Shown: positions 23,356 through 30,960 of the stretch, piece after piece
Layout: every line of letters begins with the position of its first letter
Position numbering within the stretch: the first letter of the stretch is position 1
Assembly: GCA_020847755.1 (NCBI GenBank)
Contig: JADLBK010000095.1
Coordinates: forward strand, 1-32,410
From: Flavobacteriales bacterium
Lineage (GTDB): Bacteria > Bacteroidota > Bacteroidia > Flavobacteriales_F > PHOS-HE28
DNA: 32,410 nucleotides
Direction: 5' to 3'
Notes under the pieces: model-generated
Seen by the model: only the letters and a program-made list of their open reading frames with translations
Databases searched by the model: none
What the model was told of the DNA's origin: nothing
Made by a program: the position numbers and the translations under genes

Positions 23356-24510
23356 ATGGCCGCACCGCTCGAGATCCTGACCGTGGTGGGGGCAAGGCCT
23401 CAACTGGTGAAGGCGGCGGTGCTGGCGCGCTGCATCGCCGAACGGTACCACGGCCGGCTCCGTCAGGGCATCCTGCACACCGGCCAGCACTACGATCCCG
23501 CGCTATCCGATGTGTTCTTCAAGGAGCTCGGGCTGCCGACCCCGGACGTTTCCCTCGGCGTGGGCGCGGCATCCATCCCCGTGCAGACCGCGCGCATGGT
23601 GGAGGGCATCGCCGACGCCATCGCTGGGCGGCGCCCCGACCTCGTGCTGGTGTTCGGCGATACCACGAGCACCCTGGCCGGAGCGCTGGCCGCGGCCCAG
23701 TGCGCCGTGCCCGTGGCCCACGTCGAGGCGGGCCTGCGGGCGCACGACCGCAGCATGCCGGAGGAGATCAACCGGATCGTGGCCGACCGGCTTTCCACCT
23801 GGCTGTTCTGCCCCACCGAGGCCTCGATGACGAACCTGGGCGCAGAGGGCATCCGCGATTCACCGGGTCCGGCCCACGGGCCCGATGCACCGGTGGTGCG
23901 CCTGGTGGGCGACATCCTGTGCGATCACGTGCTGGGCGCACTGCCGCTGGCCGAAGCGCGGTCGCAAGCGCTACGCACCCTGGACCTCGGTCCGAACGGC
24001 TACTTGCTGGCCACGGTGCACCGTGCCGCGAACAGCGACGATGCCGACCGCCTCTCCGGCATCATCGCGGGGCTGCACCAGGCCACCCTGGACACCGGGT
24101 TGCCCGTGGTGCTGCCCCTGCATCCGCGAGTGCAGCACCTGCTTGACAGCCCCTCGCACGCCATGGTCCGTGAGCGGTTGAACAGGAGCCCCGAACTGCG
24201 CGTGGTGCCTCCACAGGGCCCCTTGGACATGCTGGCGCTCACCCGGAACGCGGCCGTTGTGCTCACCGATTCCGGAGGGCTGCAGAAAGAGGCTGCGATC
24301 CTGCGACGCCCTTGCGTGGTGCTCCGCGACCGCACCGAATGGGTGGAGCTCGTGGCCTCCGGAAGGGTGGTGCTGGCTGACGCGGACCCCGGGCGCATCG
24401 CCGCTGCGGCGAAGGCGGGCCTCGGGCAGCAGCTTGCCGAACCGGCCGGCCTGTACGGGGATGGGGATACGGCGGGCCGGATCTGTTCCATCCTGCTTGG
24501 CGAGCGCTGA
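23356..24510 (+). CDS. wecB: Non-hydrolysing UDP-N-acetylglucosamine 2-epimerase
   Basis: The 384-residue GT-B-like epimerase converts UDP-GlcNAc to UDP-ManNAc, or acts on a related diacetamido-uronic sugar as WbpI does. Visible signatures are VVGARPQLVKAAVL, ILHTGQHYDPALSDVFF, VFGDTTSTLAGALAA, HVEAGLRAHDRSMPEEINRIVADRLS, LLATVHRAANSDD, and the substrate/UDP site TDSGGLQKEAAILRRPCVVLRDRTEWVEL. The more usual GDTNSTLAG reads GDTTSTLAG here, a pattern I associate with WbpI-type members, so the exact substrate is open. It is 2 nt after radC and 3 nt before the toroid protein. Together with the WecG/TagA transferase upstream it suggests a ManNAc-type sugar in the polymer. Confidence 0.92.
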   Translation: MAAPLEILTVVGARPQLVKAAVLARCIAERYHGRLRQGILHTGQHYDPALSDVFFKELGLPTPDVSLGVGAASIPVQTARMVEGIADAIAGRRPDLVLVFGDTTSTLAGALAAAQCAVPVAHVEAGLRAHDRSMPEEINRIVADRLSTWLFCPTEASMTNLGAEGIRDSPGPAHGPDAPVVRLVGDILCDHVLGALPLAEARSQALRTLDLGPNGYLLATVHRAANSDDADRLSGIIAGLHQATLDTGLPVVLPLHPRVQHLLDSPSHAMVRERLNRSPELRVVPPQGPLDMLALTRNAAVVLTDSGGLQKEAAILRRPCVVLRDRTEWVELVASGRVVLADADPGRIAAAAKAGLGQQLAEPAGLYGDGDTAGRICSILLGER

Positions 24511-24513
24511 ACC

Positions 24514-25695
24514 ATGCTTCGAAGCCTTGCCGACTACCTTCAGTGCTGGACGCACCTCATGGCGGATCCGGACGGCCGAAGGCTGATCCGGGCACATGCC
24601 CGATCGTTGCCCGCCCCCGTTGCACCCTCCTCGGAGCAGGTGAGGCACGCACTGTCCGCCGCGATGGACTGGGTGGGACGGGCGCAGGACCACAGTGGCG
24701 ATGGAGGCATCGGCAGCCTGCACCTGGTGCATGGCTGGGGTCCTACCTATCCGGAGACCACGGGCTATCTGATCCCCACGCTTTTGGCCGCGGGCGAGGG
24801 GCTGCACCGACCGGACCTGGCCGGTCGCGCCGTGCGCGCGGCCGATACCCTGCTCGCCGTGCAGCGACCGGATGGTGGATGGCAGGGTGGTCGTGTCGGC
24901 GAGCATCGGCCGTCGGTGGTGTTCAACACCGCGCAGGTGATCCGTGGCATGCTGGCCGCGCATGCGTACACCGGCGCGCAGCGCTACCTGGACGCCGCCG
25001 TGCGCGCCGGTGCCTGGATCGTCAGCGTGCAGGAGGCGGACGGCTGCTGGTCACGGCACAACTTCATGGGCGCTGCGCGCGTGTACGACACCTATGTGGA
25101 TGCCCCGTTGCTGCTGCTGCATCGCGCCACCGGTGAGCCGGGGCTGAAGGAGGCGGCCGTGCGCAACCTGGCCTGGGTGGAGGGGCGGCAGGCCGCGAAC
25201 GGCTGGTTCACCGATGCGGACAACACGGTGAAGCACAACGACCGGCCCATCATCCATACCCTGGCCTACACGATCGACGGCCTGGCCGAATGCGGCGATC
25301 TGCTGGCAGACCCGCAATGGACGGAGATGGCCGAGGCCGCGGCGCGGCCCCTGCGCGATCGCTTCCTGCAACACGGCGTCCTGCATGGTCGATACGACCG
25401 TTCGTGGAACGGGAGCGAGGCCTTGATCACCACCGGTGGTGCCCAGCTCGCCGTGGCCTGGCAGCGGCTTGCGCGCGCGGGCATGGACAGCGCTTACGCT
25501 CATGCCGCAGCACGGATGCGCGGGCTGCTGGTGGCGCTGCAGGCATGCACCGCCGAAGGACCGCCCGATGGCCGCGGCGCGCTCACCGGCTCGCATCCCC
25601 TCTGGGGCCGCTACGAGAAGTTCGCCTGCCCGAACTGGGCCACCAAGTACCTGGCCGACGCCCTACTTTGTGCCGACGGTCGCACGTTCTGCTGA
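24514..25695 (+). CDS. Alpha/alpha-toroid protein of unknown function (terpene-cyclase/uronyl-hydrolase-like fold)
   Basis: The 393-residue product has no signal peptide. It shows repeated helix-turn units with a Gln-x-x-Asp/Asn-Gly-Gly-Trp turn: QDHSGDGG from residue 58, QRPDGGW 117-123, QEADGCW 173-179 and a degenerate copy near RQAANGWF. This is the pattern of alpha/alpha-barrel (toroid) proteins such as prenyltransferase/squalene-cyclase repeats, uronyl hydrolases and glycan lyases. GWGPTYPETTGYLIPTLL and YEKFACPNWATKYLADALL look like conserved substrate-cleft blocks. No DxDD cyclase motif is seen. Location between wecB and a deacetylase suggests carbohydrate rather than terpene chemistry, as inference. 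The activity is unknown. Confidence 0.75.
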   Translation: MLRSLADYLQCWTHLMADPDGRRLIRAHARSLPAPVAPSSEQVRHALSAAMDWVGRAQDHSGDGGIGSLHLVHGWGPTYPETTGYLIPTLLAAGEGLHRPDLAGRAVRAADTLLAVQRPDGGWQGGRVGEHRPSVVFNTAQVIRGMLAAHAYTGAQRYLDAAVRAGAWIVSVQEADGCWSRHNFMGAARVYDTYVDAPLLLLHRATGEPGLKEAAVRNLAWVEGRQAANGWFTDADNTVKHNDRPIIHTLAYTIDGLAECGDLLADPQWTEMAEAAARPLRDRFLQHGVLHGRYDRSWNGSEALITTGGAQLAVAWQRLARAGMDSAYAHAAARMRGLLVALQACTAEGPPDGRGALTGSHPLWGRYEKFACPNWATKYLADALLCADGRTFC

Positions 25696-25717
25696 ACCCG
25701 CCCGTCGCCCTTCGCCC

Positions 25718-27004
25718 ATGCTGCTCGTCCACCTGGAGCATCCATCGACGCGCGCCCATTGGATCGTGGAACACACGATCGGGCGGATGCTGGGGGTGCC
25801 GGTGCGCTTCACCAACGATGTGGGCGCGTTCCGCGATGCGGTGGGCCCCCGTCTGAGCTACGGGACCGCGCCGATCGACGGCGCCCTGCATGTCCCCTGG
25901 TCCGGCGCGCTGGCCCGGCTGCCTGCGCACGACCCGCCCACGGGCCTGGTGGATGACATGCCGGTCCTGTTCCCGGTGGGAGCGTCGTTCGACCTGTTCG
26001 CCGCCGCGTTCTTTCTGCTCGCGCTGGTGGATGAACAGCGGTGCGCGGCGCGCGATGCGCATGATCGCATCCCTTCCGAGGCGTTGTTCACCGTGCGGAG
26101 CGGCTTGGCTGACAGGCCCTGGATCGACCGTTGGGCGCTGGATCTCGGCGATCGGCTGCGTCGATACTCGCCCTCGCTTGAGTACACGCGCACCTACCGC
26201 CACATCCTCACCGTGGATGTGGACAACGTGCTGCGCTATGCCGGTCGGCCTTGGACACGGGCGTTGGGCGCCACGGTGAAGGACCTGATGCGGTCCGGTC
26301 CGGGGGCGGCGGTCGAGCGCTGGATGGTGCGCTCCGGTCTTGTGCGCGACCCGTTCCTGCGCGGCCTCGATCGGCTGGAGCGGCATGCGGGGGATACCAG
26401 TGGTGCGATCCTCTTCCTGTTGCTGCGCGGCGATGGCCCGCATGATCATGCCGTGGAGCCGGACCACTGGCCGACCTGGCTGCACCGCTTCCTGCGGCAC
26501 GACACCAGCCTGCGGGTCGGGCTGCATCCCTCGTACGCGTCAAGCACCGATCACGAGCGCCTCGACGCCGAGATCTCCACCTATGAACGGCGTTTGCAGC
26601 CGCGCAAGCTGGTCAGCCGGCAGCACTTCCTGCGCTGGCGCCTGCCCGACACCTTGCGCCGGCTGGCAGCTGCGGGTTTCGTCGAGGAGCACAGCCTGGG
26701 CTTCGCGGACCGCACCGGTTTCCGGGCGGCCACCTGCACACCGTTCCCCTGGTACGATCTGGAGAGGGATCGGCCCACCTCGCTGATGCTGTGGCCCTTC
26801 GCGGCGATGGACAGTGCGCTCATCGAGCGGAGCGGTCTTGATCCGGACGGCGTGACCGCCGCCATGCGGACGATGAGCGACGAGGTACGCGCGGTGCAGG
26901 GCACCTTCGTGAGCGTGTGGCATGATCGTTACCTGAGCGGGCATCGGGAGTTCGCGCGATGGCCGGCGGTGTTCAAGCAGGTGGTGAAGCACGCCAGGCC
27001 ATGA
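25718..27004 (+). CDS. Polysaccharide deacetylase-like protein with extended N-terminal domain
   Basis: The 428-residue product starts at ATG 25718, 22 nt after the toroid stop. An open frame continues upstream through the toroid gene but is not credible. Residues 1-150 form a domain seen in Bacteroidota deacetylase-family proteins (DUF7033-like), and the rest is a NodB-type barrel. The acidic pair TVDVDN (Asp167, Asp169), GLHPSYAS (His270) and SRQHFLRW (Arg301, His303) are in the order expected for a carbohydrate esterase 4 relative. The chain lacks a signal peptide, so it may be cytoplasmic, in contrast to PgaB-type enzymes. The stop overlaps the next gene by 4 nt (ATGA). Confidence 0.78.
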   Translation: MLLVHLEHPSTRAHWIVEHTIGRMLGVPVRFTNDVGAFRDAVGPRLSYGTAPIDGALHVPWSGALARLPAHDPPTGLVDDMPVLFPVGASFDLFAAAFFLLALVDEQRCAARDAHDRIPSEALFTVRSGLADRPWIDRWALDLGDRLRRYSPSLEYTRTYRHILTVDVDNVLRYAGRPWTRALGATVKDLMRSGPGAAVERWMVRSGLVRDPFLRGLDRLERHAGDTSGAILFLLLRGDGPHDHAVEPDHWPTWLHRFLRHDTSLRVGLHPSYASSTDHERLDAEISTYERRLQPRKLVSRQHFLRWRLPDTLRRLAAAGFVEEHSLGFADRTGFRAATCTPFPWYDLERDRPTSLMLWPFAAMDSALIERSGLDPDGVTAAMRTMSDEVRAVQGTFVSVWHDRYLSGHREFARWPAVFKQVVKHARP

Positions 27005-27918
27005 TCACGCACCTGCGGCACGGCCGGATCGACAAGGCCACCTGGGACGCGCTGCTGGACCGGTGCGAGGGCCCGGTGTGGTATGCGCGCAGCGCCGTGC
27101 TCGATGCGGCATGCCCCGGTTGGGAGGCCCTTTGGGATGAGGAACGTGGTGCACTGATGCCGCTGACCCATCATCGCAAATGGGGCATCCCGTACCTGTA
27201 CCAACCGTTCCCGCTCCAGCAGCTCGGCGTGTTCGCACCGACCCACGATGCCGCACGGAACGGCGAGTTCCTCAGGACCCTGCCCGGACGTTTCCGATTG
27301 GCGGACATCTACCTCACGAACGCGGCGGTGGAAGGCGCCGGCCCCGGCTGGCGGTTCACCACGCGGCAGGACCAACTGGTGCCGATGGACCGCCCGATCG
27401 CGGCCATCCGTCACGGATACAGCAGCAACCACCTCCGCAGCCTGCGGCGGGCGGAGACGGCCGGCCTGGAGCTCGATACGGCCATGCGTCCGGAGGCCTT
27501 CCTGCACTTCCTGACCACGGCCCCGCAATGGCCCGGCTGGAAGGTGAGCACGCGCCAAGGGGCCTCGCTGCAGCGCTTGCTGCGGCTGGTGGACCAGCGT
27601 GGCGAAGGCGGCTGCGTGGCGGTGCTTCATGCGGGGCGTCCGGTGGCGGCCGGATGCTTCGTGCACCACGGCGACCGCAGCATCTTCCTCAAGGGCCTGG
27701 CACTGCCGGAGGCCCGGCCGTTGAACGCCATGCACCTGCTGATCGACCGCGTGTTGGAGATGCGCGCGGGCCGCGCACGCTGGCTTGATCTGGCGGGCAG
27801 CAGTGACCCGGCGCTGGCCCGGTTCTACGCGGGCTTCGGCGCGGTGACCACGCTATATTTACACGCCTTGCTGCGGCGCTTCCCCGTCAGCCTGCGAGGC
27901 CAACCTGAACAGGCATGA
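27001..27918 (+). CDS. FemAB/GNAT-like acyltransferase family protein
   Basis: The 305-residue product starts at ATG 27001, overlapping the deacetylase stop by 4 nt. The C-terminal half reads as a GNAT/FemX fold: VAVLHAGRPVAAGCFVHHGDRSIFLKGLA, then MHLLIDRVLEMRAGRARWLDLAGSSDPALARFYAGFGA, the block that closes the fold in FemAB-type exopolysaccharide proteins. Candidate roles are N-acyl or aminoacyl transfer to an amino sugar exposed by the neighbouring deacetylase. No signal peptide is visible. The stop overlaps the upp start by 4 nt. Confidence 0.75.
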   Translation: MITHLRHGRIDKATWDALLDRCEGPVWYARSAVLDAACPGWEALWDEERGALMPLTHHRKWGIPYLYQPFPLQQLGVFAPTHDAARNGEFLRTLPGRFRLADIYLTNAAVEGAGPGWRFTTRQDQLVPMDRPIAAIRHGYSSNHLRSLRRAETAGLELDTAMRPEAFLHFLTTAPQWPGWKVSTRQGASLQRLLRLVDQRGEGGCVAVLHAGRPVAAGCFVHHGDRSIFLKGLALPEARPLNAMHLLIDRVLEMRAGRARWLDLAGSSDPALARFYAGFGAVTTLYLHALLRRFPVSLRGQPEQA

Positions 27919-28565
27919 TCGTTGAACTGGGCAAGGAGCGCACGGTGGTGAACCAGTACCTCGCCGAGATGCGGGACGTGGAGGTGCAGCGCGATCCGAT
28001 GCGCTTCCGCCAGAACCTCGAACGGCTGGGCATGGTGTTCGGCTATGAACTGAGCCGCACCCTGGACTACGAGGAGCGCGAGGTGACCACGCCGCTGGGC
28101 CAGGCGCGCGTGCCGGTGTTGCGCGAACAGCCCGTGCTGGCCACCATCCTGCGGGCCGGTCTTCCCTTGCATCAGGGCATGCTGTCCGTCTTCGACCGGG
28201 CCGACAACGCGTTCATCAGTGCCTACCGCAAGCACCGCAAGGGCGAGGAGGGCTTCGACATCGAGGTGGAATACCTCAGCAGCCCCACGTTGGACGACCG
28301 CGTGCTGGTGCTCTGCGACCCGATGCTCGCCACCGGCCAGAGCATGTTGCTGGTGTACAAGGCCCTGCTGCGCCTGGGCCGCCCGAAGGCCCTCCACGTG
28401 GTGTCGGTGATCGCGAGCAGCGAGGGGGTGGAGTACATCCGCAAGCACCTGCCCTCGGGCACGCGCATCTGGATCGGCGCCATCGATGAGGAGATGACCG
28501 CGCAGGCCTACATCGTGCCCGGACTGGGCGATGCGGGCGACCTGGCTTACGGCCGCAAGATGTAG
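27915..28565 (+). CDS. upp: Uracil phosphoribosyltransferase
   Basis: The 216-residue salvage enzyme makes UMP from uracil and PRPP. Recognised blocks are an N-terminal helix with RDVEVQRDPMRFRQNLERLG, PVLATILRAGLPLHQGMLSVF, VEYLSSPTLDDRVLVLCDPMLATGQSM (PRPP loop), and the C-terminal uracil-binding IPSG-type region, here KHLPSGTRIWIGAIDEEMT ... VPGLGDAGDLAYG. The ATG at 27915 overlaps the preceding stop as ATGA. A weak promoter-like TATATTTA lies at 27854-27861 inside the preceding gene and might give independent expression. Confidence 0.93.
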   Translation: MIVELGKERTVVNQYLAEMRDVEVQRDPMRFRQNLERLGMVFGYELSRTLDYEEREVTTPLGQARVPVLREQPVLATILRAGLPLHQGMLSVFDRADNAFISAYRKHRKGEEGFDIEVEYLSSPTLDDRVLVLCDPMLATGQSMLLVYKALLRLGRPKALHVVSVIASSEGVEYIRKHLPSGTRIWIGAIDEEMTAQAYIVPGLGDAGDLAYGRKM

Positions 28566-28581
28566 AGCGGTGGACCAGGCG

Positions 28582-29052
28582 ATGCAGATAGCGATCGTGG
28601 TCGCCTGGGGCACCCTGAAGATGCTTGTGGCGGCCGGGTTCGGCGCGGGCTTCGGCTTCACCTTCCTGGAGACCTTCCTCTGGACCGCTGTCGGGGGCTG
28701 CCTGGGCGTGCTGCTGTTCTACCGCCTCAGCGAGCGCCTCACCGAATGGTCGCGTGAACGCTGGCTCAAGGGGCGTGCAAAGGCCCGGGCGCGCGGGGCC
28801 GCGCTGCGGCGCATCTTCACGCGGCGCAACCGCTGGATCATCCGCGTGAAGCACGTCAGTGGATTCCTGGGCGTGGCCGCGCTGACACCGCTGGTGCTCA
28901 CCATCCCGGTGGGCAGCATCCTGGCGGCGCGCTTCTTCCACCACGACCGCCGCATGGTCCCGGCCCTGCTGATCTCCGTGGTGGTCCAGGCGCTGGGCGT
29001 GTCCGCCGCGCTCACCGGCATGGTGGGCGGCTTCACCCAGGCCCTGCCGTGA
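28582..29052 (+). CDS. Small multi-pass membrane protein of unknown function
   Basis: The product is 156 residues from ATG 28582; GTG 28570 is also possible, 4 nt after the upp stop. Two hydrophobic helices near the start (MLVAAGFGAGFGFTFLETFLW and TAVGGCLGVLLFYRL) are followed by a strongly basic cytoplasmic loop (ERWLKGRAKARARGAALRRIFTRRNR). Two further helices end the protein (FLGVAALTPLVLTIPVGSIL and LLISVVVQALGVSAALTGMV). I do not recognise a family. The stop overlaps the next gene by 4 nt, so it belongs to the same operon. Confidence 0.7.
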   Translation: MQIAIVVAWGTLKMLVAAGFGAGFGFTFLETFLWTAVGGCLGVLLFYRLSERLTEWSRERWLKGRAKARARGAALRRIFTRRNRWIIRVKHVSGFLGVAALTPLVLTIPVGSILAARFFHHDRRMVPALLISVVVQALGVSAALTGMVGGFTQALP

Positions 29053-29753
29053 AGCGCTACCGCCACATCTTCTTCGACCTGGATCACACCCTGTGGGACT
29101 TCCGCACGAACTCGCGGGCCACCCTGCGCGAACTGCACGCGGAGCTTGGTCTCGCGGAGCACGGCATCGACGATGCCGACGAGCTCATCGACGCCTACGA
29201 GGAGGTGAACGCCGGCCTGTGGCGCCGCTACGAGCAGGGCCGGATCCCCAAGGAGGTGCTGCGCGTGCTGCGGTTCCGCAACACCTTGGGCCGGTTCGGA
29301 GTGCGCGATGAGCGGCTGGCGCACCGGCTGGCCACCGACTACCTGGACCGAAGTCCGCGCAAACCCGCGTTGCATGCCGGCGTCCGTGCGTTATTGGAGG
29401 ACCTGGCGACGGACCATGCCCTGCACATCATCACCAACGGGTTCCAAGAGGTGCAGGGGATCAAGCTGGAGAGCAGCGGCATCGCGTCACATTTCGACGT
29501 GGTGCTCACCAGCGAGCAGGCCGGTGCGGCGAAGCCGGACCCGCGCATCTTCCGGCGGGCGATGGACCTGGCCGGGGCCGTGGCGGAGGAGAGCCTGATG
29601 GTGGGCGATGATGCACGCAACGACACGGGCGGCGCGCGGGGTGCGGGCCTCGATCAGGCGCACTTCATCGGCGAGCCAGGGACCGAGCCGGATGCGGAGG
29701 CCACCTATCGCTTCGCCCACTTCGCCGAGCTGCACCGCCTACTGCGCGGATAG
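29049..29753 (+). CDS. YjjG-family noncanonical pyrimidine nucleotidase (HAD)
   Basis: The 234-residue HAD-superfamily hydrolase starts with GTG at 29049, overlapping the previous TGA (GTGA). Motif I is FFDLDHTLW with Asp10 and Asp12; motif II is the Thr in IITNGFQEVQG; the conserved Lys is in AAKPDPRIF; motif IV is MVGDDARNDTGGARGAG. The insert and the FDLDHTLWDF start are typical of YjjG-like house-cleaning 5'-nucleotidases. Location after upp fits pyrimidine metabolism. Its last 15 nt overlap the convergent lipoprotein gene. Confidence 0.9.
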   Translation: MKRYRHIFFDLDHTLWDFRTNSRATLRELHAELGLAEHGIDDADELIDAYEEVNAGLWRRYEQGRIPKEVLRVLRFRNTLGRFGVRDERLAHRLATDYLDRSPRKPALHAGVRALLEDLATDHALHIITNGFQEVQGIKLESSGIASHFDVVLTSEQAGAAKPDPRIFRRAMDLAGAVAEESLMVGDDARNDTGGARGAGLDQAHFIGEPGTEPDAEATYRFAHFAELHRLLRG

Positions 29754-30251
29754 CGCGTCGGGCTCGAAGAAGTAGGTGACCGTGACGTCTCGGCCGTTGA
29801 TGTGGCTGTACTTGCGGAATCGGATCGAGTCCGTTCCGAGGCGCAGGCCCTGGTAGTCGATCTCGCCCTTCATGCCGTGGGTGGTGAACAGCACGCTGTC
29901 CCCGTTGATCCGCACCGCCGACCGGTGCACGGCGCTGTTGCCGTCGACGGGGGTGGAAGGCACCAGCAGGGTCTTCAGACCGTCCGCGTCCTTGGCCATG
30001 CCGGCGGTGTTCATCACGTAGCCCTCCGGGAAGAAGCGCATCACGTAGGCCACGCCGCCCAACTTGGCGCGGTACACTCCGTCCACATGCAGCGCGCCCT
30101 CGGGCAGTGGGGTCAGCGCCGCGGTGGGCGCGGGTCGGGCGGGCTGCTCGACGCTTCCGCCGACCTGCTCGGTGGGCGGGGGGGCATCACTTCCGCAGGC
30201 GGCCAGCAGGATCGCGGAAAGGATCGGCACGAAGAGGGGATGCGAGCGCAT
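29739..30251 (-). CDS. Small lipoprotein of unknown function
   Basis: The 170-residue product has a clear lipoprotein signal (PLFVPILSAILLAAC, Cys at about residue 19), a Pro/Ala/Glu-rich linker to about residue 50, and a compact beta-rich C-terminal domain (GVYRAKLGGVAYVMRFFPEGYVMNTAG ... INGDSVLFTTHGMKGEIDYQG). I do not recognise the family. It starts 2 nt after the psd stop, so it is the last gene of the minus-strand phospholipid unit. Its 3' end overlaps the convergent nucleotidase gene by 15 nt, and no terminator fits between them. Confidence 0.75.
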   Translation of the reverse strand: MRSHPLFVPILSAILLAACGSDAPPPTEQVGGSVEQPARPAPTAALTPLPEGALHVDGVYRAKLGGVAYVMRFFPEGYVMNTAGMAKDADGLKTLLVPSTPVDGNSAVHRSAVRINGDSVLFTTHGMKGEIDYQGLRLGTDSIRFRKYSHINGRDVTVTYFFEPDALSAQ

Positions 30252-30253
30252 GG

Positions 30254-30919
30254 TCAGGCATTGGGGAAGCGGGCGATCACGGTGGTGGAGCCCTGCACGG
30301 TGTCGCCCAGGGCCACCTGCACCTTCGAGCCCAGCGGCAGGAAGAGGTCCACGCGCGAGCCGAACTTGATGAAGCCGAACTCGCGGCCTTGGGCGGCGTT
30401 TGCGCCGGCGGTGCTGTAGGTGCAGATGCGGCGGGCGAGCGCCCCCGCGATCTGGCGGAAGAGCACCTCGCCATGGCGCGCGTGTCGCACCACCACGGTG
30501 CTGCGCTCGTTCTCGGTGCTGCTTTTCGGGTGCCAGGCCACCAGGTATTTACCGGGGTGGTAGCGCGCATAGCTCACCGTGCCGGCCACGGGGTACCAGT
30601 TCACGTGCACGTTCAGCGGGCTCATGAAGATGCTGACCTGCAGGCGACGGTCGTTGAAGTGCTCGGGCTCGTGCACCTCCTCGATGGCCACCACCCTGCC
30701 GTCGGCGGGGGACACGATGGCGCCGTCGTCCATCGTGGTGGTGCGGCGCGGCACGCGGAAGAACCAGAGGAGAATGAGAAAGATGATGACAAGCGGCGCA
30801 GCGAGGGCGATGCGGAGCGCGGCCGGCGCCGAGGTCCACTGCATCAGCCCGTAGAGGGCGAAGCACAGGATGGCGGTGGCCAGCAGGAGGGTGGCGGTGC
30901 CTTCGCGGTGGATGCCCAT
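30254..30919 (-). CDS. psd: Phosphatidylserine decarboxylase, short soluble-type family
   Basis: The 221-residue product starts at 30919 (MGIHREG). Two hydrophobic helices (TLLLATAILCFALYGLM and LRIALAAPLVIIFLILLWFF) precede the catalytic domain with VSPADGRVV, IFMSPLNVHVNWYPVAGTV, and the self-cleavage site FGSR with Gly187/Ser188, which yields the pyruvoyl group. The short length and FGSR site match the group II (archaeal-like) Psd family, not the long E. coli type with LGST. It forms phosphatidylethanolamine from phosphatidylserine in the inner membrane. An open frame extends far upstream through cdsA but is not credible. It has its own promoter candidate. Confidence 0.92.
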   Translation of the reverse strand: MGIHREGTATLLLATAILCFALYGLMQWTSAPAALRIALAAPLVIIFLILLWFFRVPRRTTTMDDGAIVSPADGRVVAIEEVHEPEHFNDRRLQVSIFMSPLNVHVNWYPVAGTVSYARYHPGKYLVAWHPKSSTENERSTVVVRHARHGEVLFRQIAGALARRICTYSTAGANAAQGREFGFIKFGSRVDLFLPLGSKVQVALGDTVQGSTTVIARFPNA

Positions 30920-30933
30920 GGGAGCGTGGCGGC

Positions 30934-30941
30934 CAAAGATA
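30934..30941 (-). promoter_or_regulatory. Candidate promoter of psd and the lipoprotein gene
   Basis: Read on the minus strand this is TATCTTTG, followed immediately by GCCGCC. It lies in the 41-nt gap between the cdsA stop and the psd start. The start codon at 30919 is 14 nt after the element, giving a leader of under about 10 nt. Confidence 0.5.
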
Positions 30942-30960
30942 GAAGGGTCCCCGTACCCCC

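Noticed and set aside
27854..27861. Internal upp promoter TATATTTA
   Set aside because: One mismatch to TAnnTTTG and no clear -33 element; it lies inside the coding sequence of the preceding gene, so I mention it only as a weak possibility.
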